Assembly (NCBI GenBank): GCA_023014365.1
Contig: JAEBUN010000001.1
Location: 2,790,001 to 2,854,000, forward strand
Direction: 5' to 3'
Source: Lepiota brunneoincarnata
Lineage: Eukaryota; Basidiomycota; Agaricomycetes; Agaricales; Agaricaceae
DNA length: 64,000 nt
Made by a program: the position numbers and the translations under genes
Shown here: positions 47,253 to 59,002 of the stretch, piece after piece
How the letters are laid out: every line of letters starts with the position of its first letter
Position numbering within the stretch: the stretch's first letter is position 1
The notes under the pieces: generated by a model
Told to the model about the DNA's origin: nothing
The model's database searches: none
The model's input: only the letters and a program-made list of their open reading frames with translations

Positions 47253-48258
47253 GGTTTTCAGGTTGCGTAATGAGCTGCATTGGACACGAAGGGGTGTAAG
47301 TATAGGTCTTCACTATGATTTCTGGCAAAGACGTACTTGTGAGACGGATAAGATGCAGTAGGGAAGATATAATGCTCTCAACCTGAGGATAAGCGGCTCT
47401 TGTCTTTGTTTGTTCCCTTGTTTGGCATTCGATGCCTTATGTAACCAACCAACCGCACACCCACCAGCAGGCGGTCCTTTGAGGCTCCCAAAGGCATCTG
47501 TGATTACTCCGACCTCTGTACTCCAATCCTATAATCTTTGGCACCCAAGCCCTCACTTACCACCTACCCCTACACCTCACACTAAACCAGATAAATGCGG
47601 CAAGTACGCACGAAGGACTGACCGTGATATAAGGGGTCGCGATTCCGGACAGGCGCAAGTCCGGAAGCACACCCAGAAACAGAAACTAAAACCGGAAGAA
47701 TGTCGGGGCGCTGCAACCCTGGATCAACATATATATCATACGATACCATAGTGCAATAAAATACTTCAAACGACGAGGAAGAGGAAGAAAAAAAGCTATA
47801 TTCGTATACTTGTATGAGGATAGATAAACCACAACACCTGAATATTGGACAAGTTGGAATTGAACAATAATCAGAGGAAACAAGAAAAAGTGCGGTCGAG
47901 ATGAGATTGGGGGAATGTGGAATGAAAATGTTGTAGTAAAAAAAAGGTGAAGGAGTGTCTTTTGAAAAAGAGTGGGTAGTGTCTGTTGACGATGTTGTTG
48001 CGATTTTCGGAGCAGAGACTTTCGGATACTTGTTCGGGATATGAAATGTAGGGTGCGCAATATGGGTCGGAGTTGCTGTGAAGGAGGATTGCAGAGGGTA
48101 TTTGGGGGAATGGAGAAGTCCGTACAAGGGGACGGGGCTAGAGCGGACCAGGTCTCGCGGATTAAGGAACGGACGAAGATACGGTGATAGAAATTAACGA
48201 TAAGGATAGGCACGGGAGAGTGACGATGGCGGTGGACCTGATTGACCACCAGCGAGTG
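47253..48258. other. Intergenic, no gene
   Basis: About 1 kb holding the NOT2 promoter and the 3' UTR of the serine-rich gene. Long open frames near 47580-48250 (minus) are low-complexity, His/Pro/Phe-rich, without motifs, and fit a pyrimidine-rich UTR. Confidence 0.45.
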
Positions 48259-50182
48259 TTACCGGGCGAACACGATAACGAGGATGATGAACGGGATATA
48301 AGTGAACAATGAAATCACAGCCATCACGCGACACCGCGTCCTCCACGATCTAGCATCTGCGTCCCCAGTCAGCCAAAAAAAACCAAAAACAATGGCACCC
48401 ATTAAAACGGCTCACCATATTCAACCTGTGGATCATCCAGCACAACCCCCTTCTCTACCCCACCCGCTCCCAATCTCCTTGTCTCGGGTACACCTACGAA
48501 GCTGGCAATCCACCATACAGGGAATATCACAAACCCAAGAAAGAAAAACCAAGAATGGAAAGGACTTCCCCCTCTTTCAACCCAACCATTGACCTCCCAC
48601 CGACTCTTGCCACTCTCCATTCTCGAGGGGAATGAGAGAGACCAGGGGGTGCCCTGAATTGGGGCCGGCTTCCTCGGATCGCGCATATGGAATGCCCCAG
48701 AGTGCGTAACAGAAGGTGCATGTGGTGAGATGAGCGCAGAAAGGGGTATAGACGCTTGCGAGAGACTGCGACGCGATGGGGCGGGCTGATTTTGATAGAA
48801 ACTATGCCCATGTGACTGCGATTGCGAGTTGCTACGCGCGTGCGTGTTTGCCGACGAAGATGTTGCCCTGGTCGATTGTCGTTGTACCTGATGCTCAGCT
48901 AGAGAACCGGGGTTGCCACTCTTCCGACTCGACCAAGAACCTGTTGTTTTGGCATTTGTAGACTCTGCCACCGAGCTCATGGCAGTGGCAGTTCTGGAAG
49001 GGGGCCGTGAAGGCGGGTTTGAGCCGGAATCAGATGGCAACGATAGCCTCGCTCTTTTTCTCCGATATGATGACGGTGCATGAGACGACGCTGATGCACG
49101 ATGTGCTTGATCGATAATCAGTGCCACTATTCAAATAAATTTGAAAGAAATAACACTGTACTTCTCGGTTCCGGCGCAAACGTTGCTCGATGCTCTTTCT
49201 GCTCCTTGGGGGGCGTCGTACTCCCATGATCAACCTCAGCCTCCTCCGCCTTCCTCTTTCCCGAGCCACTCGAATGGCTTTTCTGCACAGGAGGAGCGGA
49301 AGGAACCCCACTCCTCAACTCGCTCGACGGAGTCTCTGGGACGGATTTGTGGTGCACGCGACGTGAGGGGGTCACAGGGGACGCCTCGGGGGTGGGGGCG
49401 ATGACAGCCAACTTGGGGGGAGCCAACAAGGAGGGTGGTGTCGATCCGGACTGGACAGGAGCGTCGGACGTGGCAATTTTAGGGGGTTGTAGAGAAGAGA
49501 AAGAACGAGTTGTCGCCGCAGTACGCCGTGAGAGGGAGGCGGGGGTGATAATAGGTCTGCCCTTGCCCTTGTCTGACGTGCTCGGACTAGCGCCAGAATG
49601 ATTGTCGGGCGCCGATGCCAGCGGTGTGACTGCGTCATTGGACATGGTGCCCAGGGTATTCTGTAATGAAGCAAGGGGAGATCTATGTAATATTTTGGCG
49701 TCACGAGTGCGCAGAGGCGACATATAAGAACGGTGGGTATCTGTAGACAAAGAACCCGGATCAACACAACGGAGGTCGGAAGAGAAAAAAAAAAAGAAAA
49801 TACCCTGCGACAAGGCGCTGACTGGAACCGAACCTACGCGTCGTGAGTCCGAGGGAATAGTCTAGGGAGGAAGAAAAGATGAAGCAGAGAGAGAAGAGAG
49901 AAGAGAGAGAGAAGGACACACGCTGTAGCCCCGTGCTTCCCCTCCTTCCTTTTCTGGAAACCCCAGACTGGTGAGAATCAGCGCCCTCGTCACCTGCACC
50001 TCCCACCCCTCCTCTCCCTCCTCTCCACGCCCAATCGACGACGCAAGCCGGTAGCTCTCCATCGCACTCAGACGCTTCTGCGTCTCAGCCTCAGGTCTCT
50101 TTTGCCCTGCAAACACGGAGAGCGATAGGCGAGATACTCGTTTCAGGAGATTCTTCCTCGGTGGAGTGCCATCCGGTGGCAT
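48259..50182 (-). CDS. Serine-rich protein with two C-terminal TM helices, function unknown
   Basis: A probable start ATG at 50180-50182 gives MPPDGTPPRKNLLKRVSRLS, then a helical region (RPEAETQKRLSAMESYRLAS; GWEVQVTRALILTSLGF). After CT/GA-rich introns, exons encode VPVSALSQ-DTHRSYMSPLRTRDAK, a long Ser/Thr/Pro-rich region (SSGSGKRKAEEAEVD; SSYRRKRARLSLPSDSGSN) and then the conserved-looking end: FHMRDPRKPAPIQGTPWSLS, GGSPFHSWFFFLGFVIFPVWW (first TM), an acidic linker to VEYDARSWRTRCR and VMAVISLFTYIPFIILVIVF (second TM), AR-stop at 48259. The last splice (YG-GTGAGC..CGCAG) is phase-correct. It resembles fungal serine-rich integral membrane proteins. The exact splicing of the first 150 codons is unresolved. 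Confidence 0.65.
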
Positions 50183-50674
50183 AGTGTTGGACTGGTAGGA
50201 CGGTTCAACGGACAAGCTGATTATATGTATCCGACTATAAATAAGAATAACATGAAAGACATTCTCTTCCTGTACCCACCGCCCATTAAAAGAATAACTC
50301 ATCTCACTGCCCGAACAACGGGGTCATTTTGTAAACGACGACGCAACCATCACCCACCAGAAGCAAAGGAACAATGTCGATCATCGCAGCTTGAGACCAG
50401 AACCAATGTGTACGAGAATGCATAGTCTCACATCCGGCCTCTATCTCCGCTCCACCTTCCGCCCTGGCAAGAGAACCAGGGCCTCTCCTGACACGAGAAA
50501 GAAGGTATATCATTCCTCGTTTACAAGCATGTATGTACACCCGGCACAAGAGACAAAAGCGCGAACAAAGTTTTGAAAAAAACGATCCACAAATCCTTAC
50601 AAAATCAAATCATCCCCGCCACCACCCGCCCTTCCAGTCATCCCAAAGCTCAAAAAAAACCGATCCCGAAATCC
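50183..50674. other. Intergenic, no gene
   Basis: Serine-rich gene promoter and epsin 3' flank. No conserved frame. Confidence 0.45.
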
Positions 50675-52893
50675 TCACAAAAGTAAATCATCCTCACCAG
50701 CACCCGCCCCTCCAGTCGTTCCAAAGCTCCCAAACCCATCTCCACCCAAATTACCTGTAGGCGGCTTGACACCAGCACCAGCACCACTAGCACCACCAGC
50801 ACCAACACCCCACAGCCCAGCCATAGCCTTCTCCTTCTCCAAATCCTTCATGCTCTTCCCTTGTCCTCCAGTGCCAGCAGAGCTTTGCCCGCCCGATCCA
50901 GACGAAGAGGCCAGCGACAAATTCCACAAATCATCAAAGTTAGCCCCCCCTGCCTTTTTCTGCCCTCCACCTACAGCAGGAGATGCAAAAGACGTAGTAT
51001 TGGCCCTCACGGGCGTCATTGGGCCTGTGCCACCGCCACCACCACCGAACGAACCAACAGTCGTAGGTCGCATCGACGCACCGCCAAACAACGATTGATG
51101 ATGCTGCTGCTGCTGTTGTTGCATCTGCATAGGAACCTGGGATGTGCCACCGAGCGACGGCGAGGGCCTATGTCCACTGCCTCCCATTCCACCCAGCCCT
51201 CCGAATGCATTCACTTGTTGTCTTGGTTGTTGCGGTTGAATGTATCCTCCAGTAGGAGATGTCGGGGAAGTGCGCAAAAGCCCTGTGAAGTTGGGCTTCA
51301 CTGCCGGCGATGTTGCTATGGGAGTAGAAACTGAGGCGGCAATCAGGCTGGGGCTTTGCACTGGGGCTGCTTGAAAATCATCGAAGTCGTCATCTACATC
51401 CCCTTCTCGTCAATATCACTCCCATCAAGGTTATCCACATAAACTCACCATCCAAGCCAACAGGCTTCGAAACAGCCGGAAGTGCTTTATTAGTTGCCAT
51501 CCCAGCAGTTGGAGCTAGAGCTGGAACAGCGGCCGGGGGTGCATCATCATCGAAAACCAACAAATTTTGTACCGGAGCTGCAGCTGCAGCTGGAGTCGGC
51601 ACCGACGCCTTCCTTACTGGCGTACGCGCCGAGCTTGGCCGGTTCGTGGACTGAGATGACCTCGATGGGACTTCGTCATCCCCAGCATCATACTCGTCAT
51701 ACCCACGCCTGCTGCCGGAATCGGTGAACCCGCCCGTTCTGCTGCTACTGCCGCCTCCAGTATAATAATCTATCACAGGAAGGTGCAAGTCATGAGTTCC
51801 CAAACAAAAAAACAAAAAAGCGGGGGCGGAGATGAAAGGGCTCTCACCATTGGAATAACTCGAGCTTCCACCAAGACTATCACTCCCAAACCCGCCATAC
51901 CTACTTCCGCCGCCGTTGAAAGACAAACCACTCCCATACCCGTCATTCCCGGTTCCGATATATTTGTTCCTGTTCGTCTTGGCTTTCCGCCTCTCAGCAC
52001 GAATTTTCTCAACGTCTTGAAGTAGCTCTACGAGCTCTTTCGCTCGGTTACGTACTGCACATACATATGCATGCGGCTATGAAAAAAGAGATAAAAGGCA
52101 AGGACGAAGGAAGCACCCACCATTGATACCCTCATCCTTACCCTTCTCGTCAATATAATGGAAACTGCGTAACATCTTGAGCGTGGAAATATGCGACCTT
52201 GCATCGTCCACTACCCGTTCCGAACCGTGCTTGATGATGTACTCGAGTAACTGTAAAGCCTGCTCCAACATCAGCATAATTACATCCATGTGAAAGACTT
52301 AGCGACAGTTTCAAACCTTGTATATCTGACGCCATTGCCTTGCCTCTTTCTCCATAAACCGGGCATAAATACACGGCATGATTTCATTGAATTGCTGGCT
52401 GCCCCGATACGTCAATCCCATCTGCCTCCCCCAGCCACAAGCAGACGGAACACTCACAAATTGAAAGTCCTGATGTTGCACCAAATCAACCCTCGTCAAT
52501 CGCACAGGGAGGGAGTGAAAGGCTACGCACCCTTGAGCAATCTCCTGCATCAACGTCGAACTCGCCCCCCTGCAAGACCGTGCAAATCAGTCCCAACGCA
52601 TGAGAAAACACACATAAGGTGCGTTGGGACGTACCAAGGCTCATCGTTCGTCGCCTCCCGCACCTTGGCTTCTATTTCACTCACATTCAACACCACATTC
52701 TTCGCCTAAATCCATCCGTATACAACAATTTTCGGAGTAGCGGTGACGAAGGCGCAGCAGACGGGCGAATATCAGTCCATTCCTGTTAAAAGGATTGAGA
52801 ATACGCAACCCAGCGCACCTGATTGTACATGGACTTGATGTCATAAAACGTGATCTGGGACAGGGTGTTCGACAGCGATTCTATCCTATCCAT
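50675..52893 (-). CDS. ENT3: ENTH-domain clathrin adaptor, Ent3/epsinR type
   Basis: Clathrin adaptor for TGN/endosome traffic that binds phosphoinositides through its ENTH domain. The ATG at 52891-52893 starts MDRIESLSNTLSQITFYDIK. ENTH continues: VVLNVSEIEAKVREATNDEP, WGASSTLMQEIAQ, FNEIMPCIYARFMEKEARQW, RQIYKALQLLEYIIKHGSER, VVDDARSHISTLKMLRSFHY, IDEKGKDEGINVRNRAKELV. The region after ENTH is Gly/Ser-rich, then has an acidic DDFDDFQ motif, poly-Gln, NFDDLWNLSL and a C-terminal GAGEDDLLL-stop, which are short-motif docking sites for clathrin and gamma-adaptin partners. It lacks clear UIM and NPF repeats, arguing against an Ent1/Ent2 endocytic epsin. Introns are short and frames intact. Confidence 0.92.
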
Positions 52894-54035
52894 CTTGGTC
52901 CTTTTTTTTTGGTGCCTTGTGGGTGAAGGGAGGTCGACAAGTGGTATGCGCAGAAGCAAGGGTTGCTGACTTGCGCCCGTCACAGGAAGGTTGGTAGGTC
53001 ACTGTCACAGCCCTGCACTGCGTCCACCAGCGCCCACCACACCATCACCACAACATTCTTGACCCCCTTATCATACATAGCTTATCATATGGGCCCGGAC
53101 CAAGCATGCTTCCGGTGCCTCGCAGTCCAATCACAGAGCAATATTTCGCTGGGAAGTATAATAAACATGTCAATAGAATCAAAGAAAGAAAGAACTTCGA
53201 GTCCAACAATCACCGAGACAGGCTAGACGCAACTACTTACTCACAACGGAGTTTAGCAGTAATATCGACAGACTCGTTACTGCCAAATTAACTGAATTGA
53301 TCGATGATCCACAGATGGATACGCGCCTCATAACCTAGCAACACAAGCGGCTTAACCCCAGACGGGCAAGTGGAAATGTCGCCGACCTGCAGATCCCCAT
53401 TGTTACTCACAATGTTCACACCTGCGACGTATAGCCAGGGCCAGACCTGGATCAACCGCAGAGTGCCATTGGTGCAGTCCAGCATTTCGAGGTGGCGATG
53501 ACCAAGAAAGAGCACGACGGCCGATCGGGACCTCAGTCCGTCTCAAATGATGTGGATATCGTGGCGTTCAAAGGAAATGTAATATGTCTTGCAAGTGAGC
53601 ACCGAAATATAAGGGAACATCCTGAAGCGGGCAAGACCAGAAAACCTAGTCTCCCTCTGCAGTGTTCAAACTTGCTTTCTTTGATCGTCCATGAAGACAG
53701 CAATAGGTGATAGAAATGTCAAAACCACTGTGCCCAAAAATCTTGTAGGAGCAACAGGTGGCGAGGAATCGCGCGACCTTCTCCCTCCCTGTGCCGCCTG
53801 TGGCCTCCAGATGCGCAAAGAAAATGATACCTCCAACTCTCTGGTGACCCTCGAGGAACCCTCTATCAAGCATGGATCTGTCTCATTCATCGTGCCATGT
53901 ATCCAAATCCCACCAAATGTCCACAATTTAACAGCTGCCTATACTTATCCTCAAACTTTTGCACTCTATTCTCATCCCAACGTCTCAGAAACAATGAATC
54001 AATCCAATATCATCATCAGTCCAACAAGTGCATAA
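52894..54035. other. Intergenic; unassigned short frames
   Basis: Minus-strand frames at 53288-53515 (RLIQVWPWLYVAGVNIVSNN; LQVGDISTCPSGVKPLVLLG) and 53646-53926 look somewhat coding-like but I cannot join them into one gene or name a family. A damaged or divergent gene is possible. The left end holds the ENT3 promoter. Confidence 0.35.
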
Positions 54036-56161
54036 TCACGCATCAATATCACAAGCATTAGGACGCAAAGCACACCACTGTGGTTGCAGAGGAATCGCAC
54101 GAACGCCACGCTGGACGAATCGGTATGCGACATCATGCAGTCTTGGGAGTGCCGTCCTCACATCGCCACCAGGCCCTGACCAAAAGACCTCCGCAGAAGA
54201 GGCAGCGCGCGGCCAGGCGATCGGATCCATATTTGACGGACCAGTTTGCTCAGTCCAAAGAAGCTGTTGGCCTACACACGCATGAGCCATATTAAACTTG
54301 AGAGGACAGTCACAACATACCACCAAGCACCAGCTTAGCCTGGTCGGCAGTCAGCCCAGCGGTGGGATTAAACGAGTACGCCTTTTGCCAGGTCTTGAGA
54401 GAACCGCACGAACTGTCGCCATTGATATTGTTACCAGGCCACCCGCCACCTCCACAGTCAAGGTAGAAGAAGTCGGAGGCAGCATGAATGAGCCGGAGGC
54501 CTTTCTGAGCAACAGCACCGACATGCTGGGAAGAAATCCAAACCCTAAAAGGACGATAAACACCGACAATATTAAACCAAAGACGGAGCCGCACAAAACA
54601 ATTGTGTCATTCCTGAGCGAAATCTGATGTTCAAGAGCCATTTCTGCCCAGAAAAATAAACGCGTCGTTCTTTGTTAACCAATGGTACCCACCTTCCCAG
54701 ACGGCAGGAGTCTTTCCAGCTTGAGCAAGGGCCGAATGCGAAGCTTGCGTGAAGGTATCCAACGCCTGCTCGAGTGTCTTGCCCTGGGCACCTGCGAACC
54801 CCAATCAGCAACCAATACCAGCACGTCAGAAAACGATAACCACCGAGGTCTTGCTGTGTTTCAGGATCATTCGCATAACAGTTTTGATTAATCTCATCGC
54901 CCCCAGTATTGAAGAGCTTGGACGGGAACATAGCAGCAGCAGCCTTCAACATGTTCACTGTGAAATTGGTCGTAGCTGGGCTAGCGAGACGAAGTTGACC
55001 AGCAGGGGGTTCTAAACAGGGTTACTGAACATCCTTTACTACTTCCTTTTGAAACCTAAGCCTACCGCCAGCAAATCGCCTCCAAGGAGTGGCTTCGGGA
55101 CAAGCAACATGCTCAGGATGAGACTTATGAATCACAGAGGTATGCCCTGGATTATCAACCTCGACCATAACATCAACTCCGCGCTTCAGGAATCCAACTC
55201 GTCAACAACATCGGCGGATGCAGAGAGGCAAGCAGGACCTACCGCAGCGGCATATTGAACAATGTCTTTGACATTATCAGGAGTATAGACTTGCGCCGAC
55301 GAGTACGCCCCCTTCTCGGCCAGTTCCTCAAACCCAGGAATGACAAGTGGGAATGACTGAGAGTCAACGACGTGCCAGTGAAAATGGTTAATCTACGGCG
55401 CCACTTAACAAACGGAGAATAAGGATAGGGCCTGGACTTGACGAACCTTGACCCAGCTCATCGCGTCGAGAGCACGTTTGATATCTGAAACGGGGAAGCT
55501 GAGTATAAGGCATAAGTGGATGTACCAATACTGTGCATAAATGTCCATACTAGTTGCGAGAAGTATCCAACATAAATCCACGGTATGGCTATAATCTCCC
55601 ATGAGCACATCGAAAAATGTCAAAAACACCACCCACATAGGCCGGTGAATCCTGGATATTAATCGGTGCCTCGAGCGTATACGTCTCACCGTCCAAATCA
55701 TACCACAATTGCCCGAACGTCGTCAAACCCCTAAACAACCCCAACGTCGAATTTGCGCTCAACATCGCAACCACACCATTCCCGGGAACATTTAATGCAT
55801 ATCCCTCGACCTTGGACTCCAACGGTTGCATCGCCTCTTCGCTGATACTCCTCACAGTAGCACCAGGATCCAAACGCAGTGTGAGTGAGGCGAGGGTGCG
55901 GGCAGAACGAACGGCATCAGCGGACGATGCCCCACGGTCAGGTACCAGGGCTTGCAGTCTGTCATTTTTTAGGAATGACAAGGTGCGCGAGACGGCATCC
56001 GTGAGGTCCTGGGGGACCCGGCCTGGGATCCCAGAGAGCTTGATGGAAAAATTGGGTGCGAGGCGCAAGGGCGTCGTGCCGGTTGTGAGTTGCTGGGGCC
56101 TAGGCCATATCGCAAGGACCGGAGAGAGGAGGAGGAGAGCGGAGAAGAGCCGTAGATTCAT
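54036..56161 (-). CDS. Beta-N-acetylhexosaminidase, GH20 (copy 1)
   Basis: Secreted exo-hexosaminidase releasing GlcNAc from chitin oligomers. The ATG at 56159-56161 opens signal peptide MNLRLFSALLLLSPVLAIWP; the N-terminal GH20b domain has GTTPLRLAPNFSIKLSG and STLGLFRGLTTFGQLWYDL. The TIM barrel has DSPAYPYRGFMLDTSRNYFP, WVKINHFHWHVVDSQSFPL, VEVDNPGHTSVIHKSHPEHV, the catalytic Asp-Glu pair in KLFNTGGDEINQNCYA, LVWISSQHVGAVAQKG, SDFFYLDCGGGGW, LLWTEQTGPSNMDPIAWPRA and SAEVFWSG. The end is QWCALRPNACDIDA-stop. Multiple short introns match those of copy 2 in position. No frame break. It is the first of three same-strand copies. Confidence 0.94.
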
Positions 56162-56600
56162 ATATCTGAGAGATAGCGGGACCCTCACTCGTGGGTGTAA
56201 TTTGGGGGCTCGCGAAGTATCCGGTTCCAGGTTTTATGGTAAATACGAGGGGATCTTGCTGTGGGACTCGTCGTAGTGTCCAGAGGGATTGGGGCTGCCA
56301 CACAGGGCTAAGGGACCCATGAAGGAGCATCTAGTCCCCGTACGAGCTCGTGGGGTCATGCGACCATGGTTGGAATCCTATATCCTCTACCACACTCTCA
56401 TGAAAAAATATCTCGAACACGAGACATTCGAGAAGCCGTAATGCGGCATGCTGAGAGTCTCGTGGGTTAATATGGTGAAGTGCGATAGGTACTAGATTCG
56501 CTTCCTGCCTTCCTGCATACTGATCCCCTGCTCGTTTTCTCCTAGTTAGGGATGTCGGGCGGTACCCAGCAATCATATTCAATACTCATCGCTTAGATAT
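56162..56600. other. Promoter region of GH20 copy 1, no gene
   Basis: Between GH20 copy 1 and the small gene at 56.6 kb, both minus strand. No gene recognised. Confidence 0.45.
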
Positions 56601-57105
56601 TTATGTAACACCGGCCCCACCAGTCCAAGTGTCAACGCACACTAGAGCGGCTTAAAAATCACACATTGTCACCGTTTACATCCGTTCCCCATCAACATAT
56701 TATCGGCACGTAAACTCACCATTTTGACCCGGCGGCTTCAAATTAACCCAAGCATCTTGCCCATCGTCGACCACGAGACTCCAGCGGCAGGAAGGGAGAC
56801 AGGCACAATACAAGAACAGTAGAAATTCGTCTTTACCTTCCATCATCGAAACATCCGGGTCTAATGGATTATCAACCCGAACTGCCACAGGCCTATGATA
56901 TCAGCTCAAGGCAAACACTGGCGGACTCCAGAGTTGGCAAGAGCGAAAAGACTCTTGTTCACACGGGCTCCGTCGCCATCTGAAGGGAGCTCTGCACACA
57001 TGACTTGAGCACTAATTTGGAGCTGGGGGACCATGTCATGAATACTTCCCTCCTGACCTTCGTAGAACGCCCCGCATTGCGTAGGGTCTTGTTCAGATTG
57101 GAAGC
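56601..57105 (-). CDS. Multi-exon small gene of unrecognised family (5' end unresolved)
   Basis: A chain of phase-compatible exons: FQSEQDPTQCGAFYE, then ELPSDGDGA, LRVDNPLDPDVSMMEG, SLVVDDGQDAWVNLKPPGQN and AALVCVDTWTGGAGVT-stop (56601-56603). Introns have good donors (GTCAGG, GTGTGA, GTAAAG, GTGAGT) and AG acceptors, and each junction preserves frame. That is hard to obtain by chance five times. The product is acidic, with two Cys in the visible part. The start lies upstream of 57105, past a C-rich tract, and I could not place it. Function unknown. It sits inside the GH20 array on the same strand. Confidence 0.4.
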
Positions 57106-58168
57106 TTCCAATTTGTTCAAATATTCAGGATTCAAGTACTGTCCGTCAATGGGGCGTTATGGACGAATGGGGGGGAGGGGGGGGGGCAGGAACGAACTGA
57201 CAGCTGACACACGCTGAAGAGACACTTTGGCGTGTGTTTGGCGGGACCTGACTGCATGGGTTGGTTTGCGGGGCGGGGGTGCAAGAATACGATGTGGATA
57301 AGCATTTGAAGAGCGGTGCAAAGTGCTGTGGCGCCCTGACCCGGGTGACTGGAAGAAAGGCGCGTACCTACGAGTCACTGCCTCATCACAACCTACGTAC
57401 AGACAGACTCTCATGCGGTCATTCACAGCTTCGCGCACGCGATTCCGGAGCAAGGGTTCCCCCTGTCGAGCGCAAGTTCTGGCCTTGTCTATCTGGCACC
57501 TCAGGAACGGGGATATGTCAAAATGTCAATCCTTAATAACACCCTGGGGACTGGTCTGGCCGGAGGCGCGAACGATTGAATGAACACTCCATGGAATTAA
57601 GCGCGTATTTCACCAGCGCTTGGATTTTCATTAGACTGAAAAATACAAATACCAACCCTCCCTGTCGTTGTGTCTCTTACATTTGGATGCTTCCCTCTCC
57701 TCTCTAGCCGCCCTCTTCTCTTGTGTCGTACCCGTCCTCAAGCTCCTCGACACAGTTGCCTTTTCTACGTGCTTCCAACGGCGCGTTCTCCCCCCCGAAC
57801 CTTGCCACCACCGTGGTCATTGTGCCACAGCCTTCCCTCCGACTCGAAGACTTCCAATAGATCATCCGGTTCATCGCCATCGTCTTTCGCCATCTTCTTG
57901 CCCACTTGTCTCGTGCTGCTGTTTCTTCCCCTCATCCACCAACAGCGGGCTGTCAAGTCCCTTCCTGACCCTCCTATTACCATCACCGTGTCTCTCATTC
58001 CGCCGCCATCATCTCCCTTCTTTCGCTGTCCGACAGTAACACGCACACTTTCATCAAACTTTGTGCTCTTCCCCCTCTCGCCATCCTAATCACCCCCACC
58101 TCCGCCTCGCGTCGTTTCCTCAACCTCCACCTCAAACCTTCTCCAGTCTTATCGTCTACAGCCAACAG
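57106..58168. other. Divergent intergenic region with poly-G tract, no gene
   Basis: Includes a G-rich run at about 57170-57187 and a long CT-rich leader (57700-58150) just upstream of the 58169 gene, typical of fungal pyrimidine-rich promoters/5' UTRs. Open frames in the CT-rich part are low-complexity and not supported. Confidence 0.5.
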
Positions 58169-59002
58169 ATGGCCGAAGTCGTGCCAGGTTTTAGTTTGAC
58201 GAATAGATGGCTACTCTACACCAGTCTTATGTTGACTCCGGCACAAGCCTTCTCTGGTATAGGCAGCGATTGTCCAAGCAATATCGGATTTCTCGCCTAT
58301 AACTGGTACAACCAATACATGTGGTACAACGCAGTCAGAGCAAAACAGCTCCATGCTTTATCTCTCCTGCCTGTTCACCTCAATTTCATTTACGCGATGA
58401 CGTACCTCGGTGGTGTCACGTCCGGCAATATTTACATGGGTGTCCTCCTTGGTTTGGGCACGATAGGCCTGATGATACTCAATACGGTAGCAGCCTGGAC
58501 AAGCTGGGCCACAAACCTACCTGAAGGTTATGGTGTATATCAATTTTTTTTCTTTGGATGGCGAACCCTTACCCCCGGTTGGCGGACATTCTTCATGTTA
58601 TGGCAAATCGGCGACACAATCTTCGTCTTGGCTTGTATCTTTCCAGCAGTTGCTATCATGCTTTCATCAATGGATGGAGATACCGACGATAAAATATCAC
58701 GGTACCGATACCCCGCGATTCTCATTGGGCCACCAGTGGTATTGTTTTCCACATGGCCCCTTATTCTATGGACGGAACTTCTTATATCCCGCAACCAAAT
58801 AGTGTCGGAGACAGACATGGTTGCAGTATACCTCTTTATCGCCCAGGTAGTGACCATGCTCATGCCGGGTTGTGGCTCGGTATACTCCAGGAGGAGATCT
58901 ATCAGACGAAGTGCAACAAGCTTGATACCATTATCCGTTTCTAAAGACTCGGCTGCTAGTACACCTAACAATTCGTCTTTACAGAAAATAGATGCTAAAT
59001 AG
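58169..59002 (+). CDS. Intronless multi-pass membrane protein, function unknown
   Basis: The first ATG (58169) gives MAEVVPGFSLTNRWLLYTSL; a longer frame starts only at a non-ATG codon inside the CT-rich leader, so I reject it. About 277 residues, with at least five hydrophobic helices: LHALSLLPVHLNFIYAMTYL, IYMGVLLGLGTIGLMILNTV, FFMLWQIGDTIFVLACIFPA, AILIGPPVVLFSTWPLILW and MVAVYLFIAQVVTMLM. Aromatic loops lie between them (YNWYNQYMWYNAVRAKQ; EGYGVYQFFFFGWRTLTPGW). The tail is basic and Ser-rich (SRRRSIRRSATSL). It has no introns while every recognised neighbour has several, which may point to retroposition or recent acquisition, or simply to a fungal family without introns. No known transporter or receptor motif recognised. 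Confidence 0.75.
   Translation: MAEVVPGFSLTNRWLLYTSLMLTPAQAFSGIGSDCPSNIGFLAYNWYNQYMWYNAVRAKQLHALSLLPVHLNFIYAMTYLGGVTSGNIYMGVLLGLGTIGLMILNTVAAWTSWATNLPEGYGVYQFFFFGWRTLTPGWRTFFMLWQIGDTIFVLACIFPAVAIMLSSMDGDTDDKISRYRYPAILIGPPVVLFSTWPLILWTELLISRNQIVSETDMVAVYLFIAQVVTMLMPGCGSVYSRRRSIRRSATSLIPLSVSKDSAASTPNNSSLQKIDAK

Noticed and set aside
47582..48249. Two overlapping minus-strand frames of more than 180 codons
   Set aside because: Low-complexity translation of a pyrimidine-rich 3' UTR/promoter region, in two frames at once.
56893..56918. A 26-nt mini-intron in the small gene at 56.6 kb
   Set aside because: A longer GTGTGA..GGCAG intron gives DGDGA-LRVDNPLDP in frame with normal intron length.
58061..58168. 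N-terminal extension of the intronless membrane protein
   Set aside because: It begins at a non-ATG codon in the CT-rich leader and is low-complexity; ATG 58169 is the natural start.
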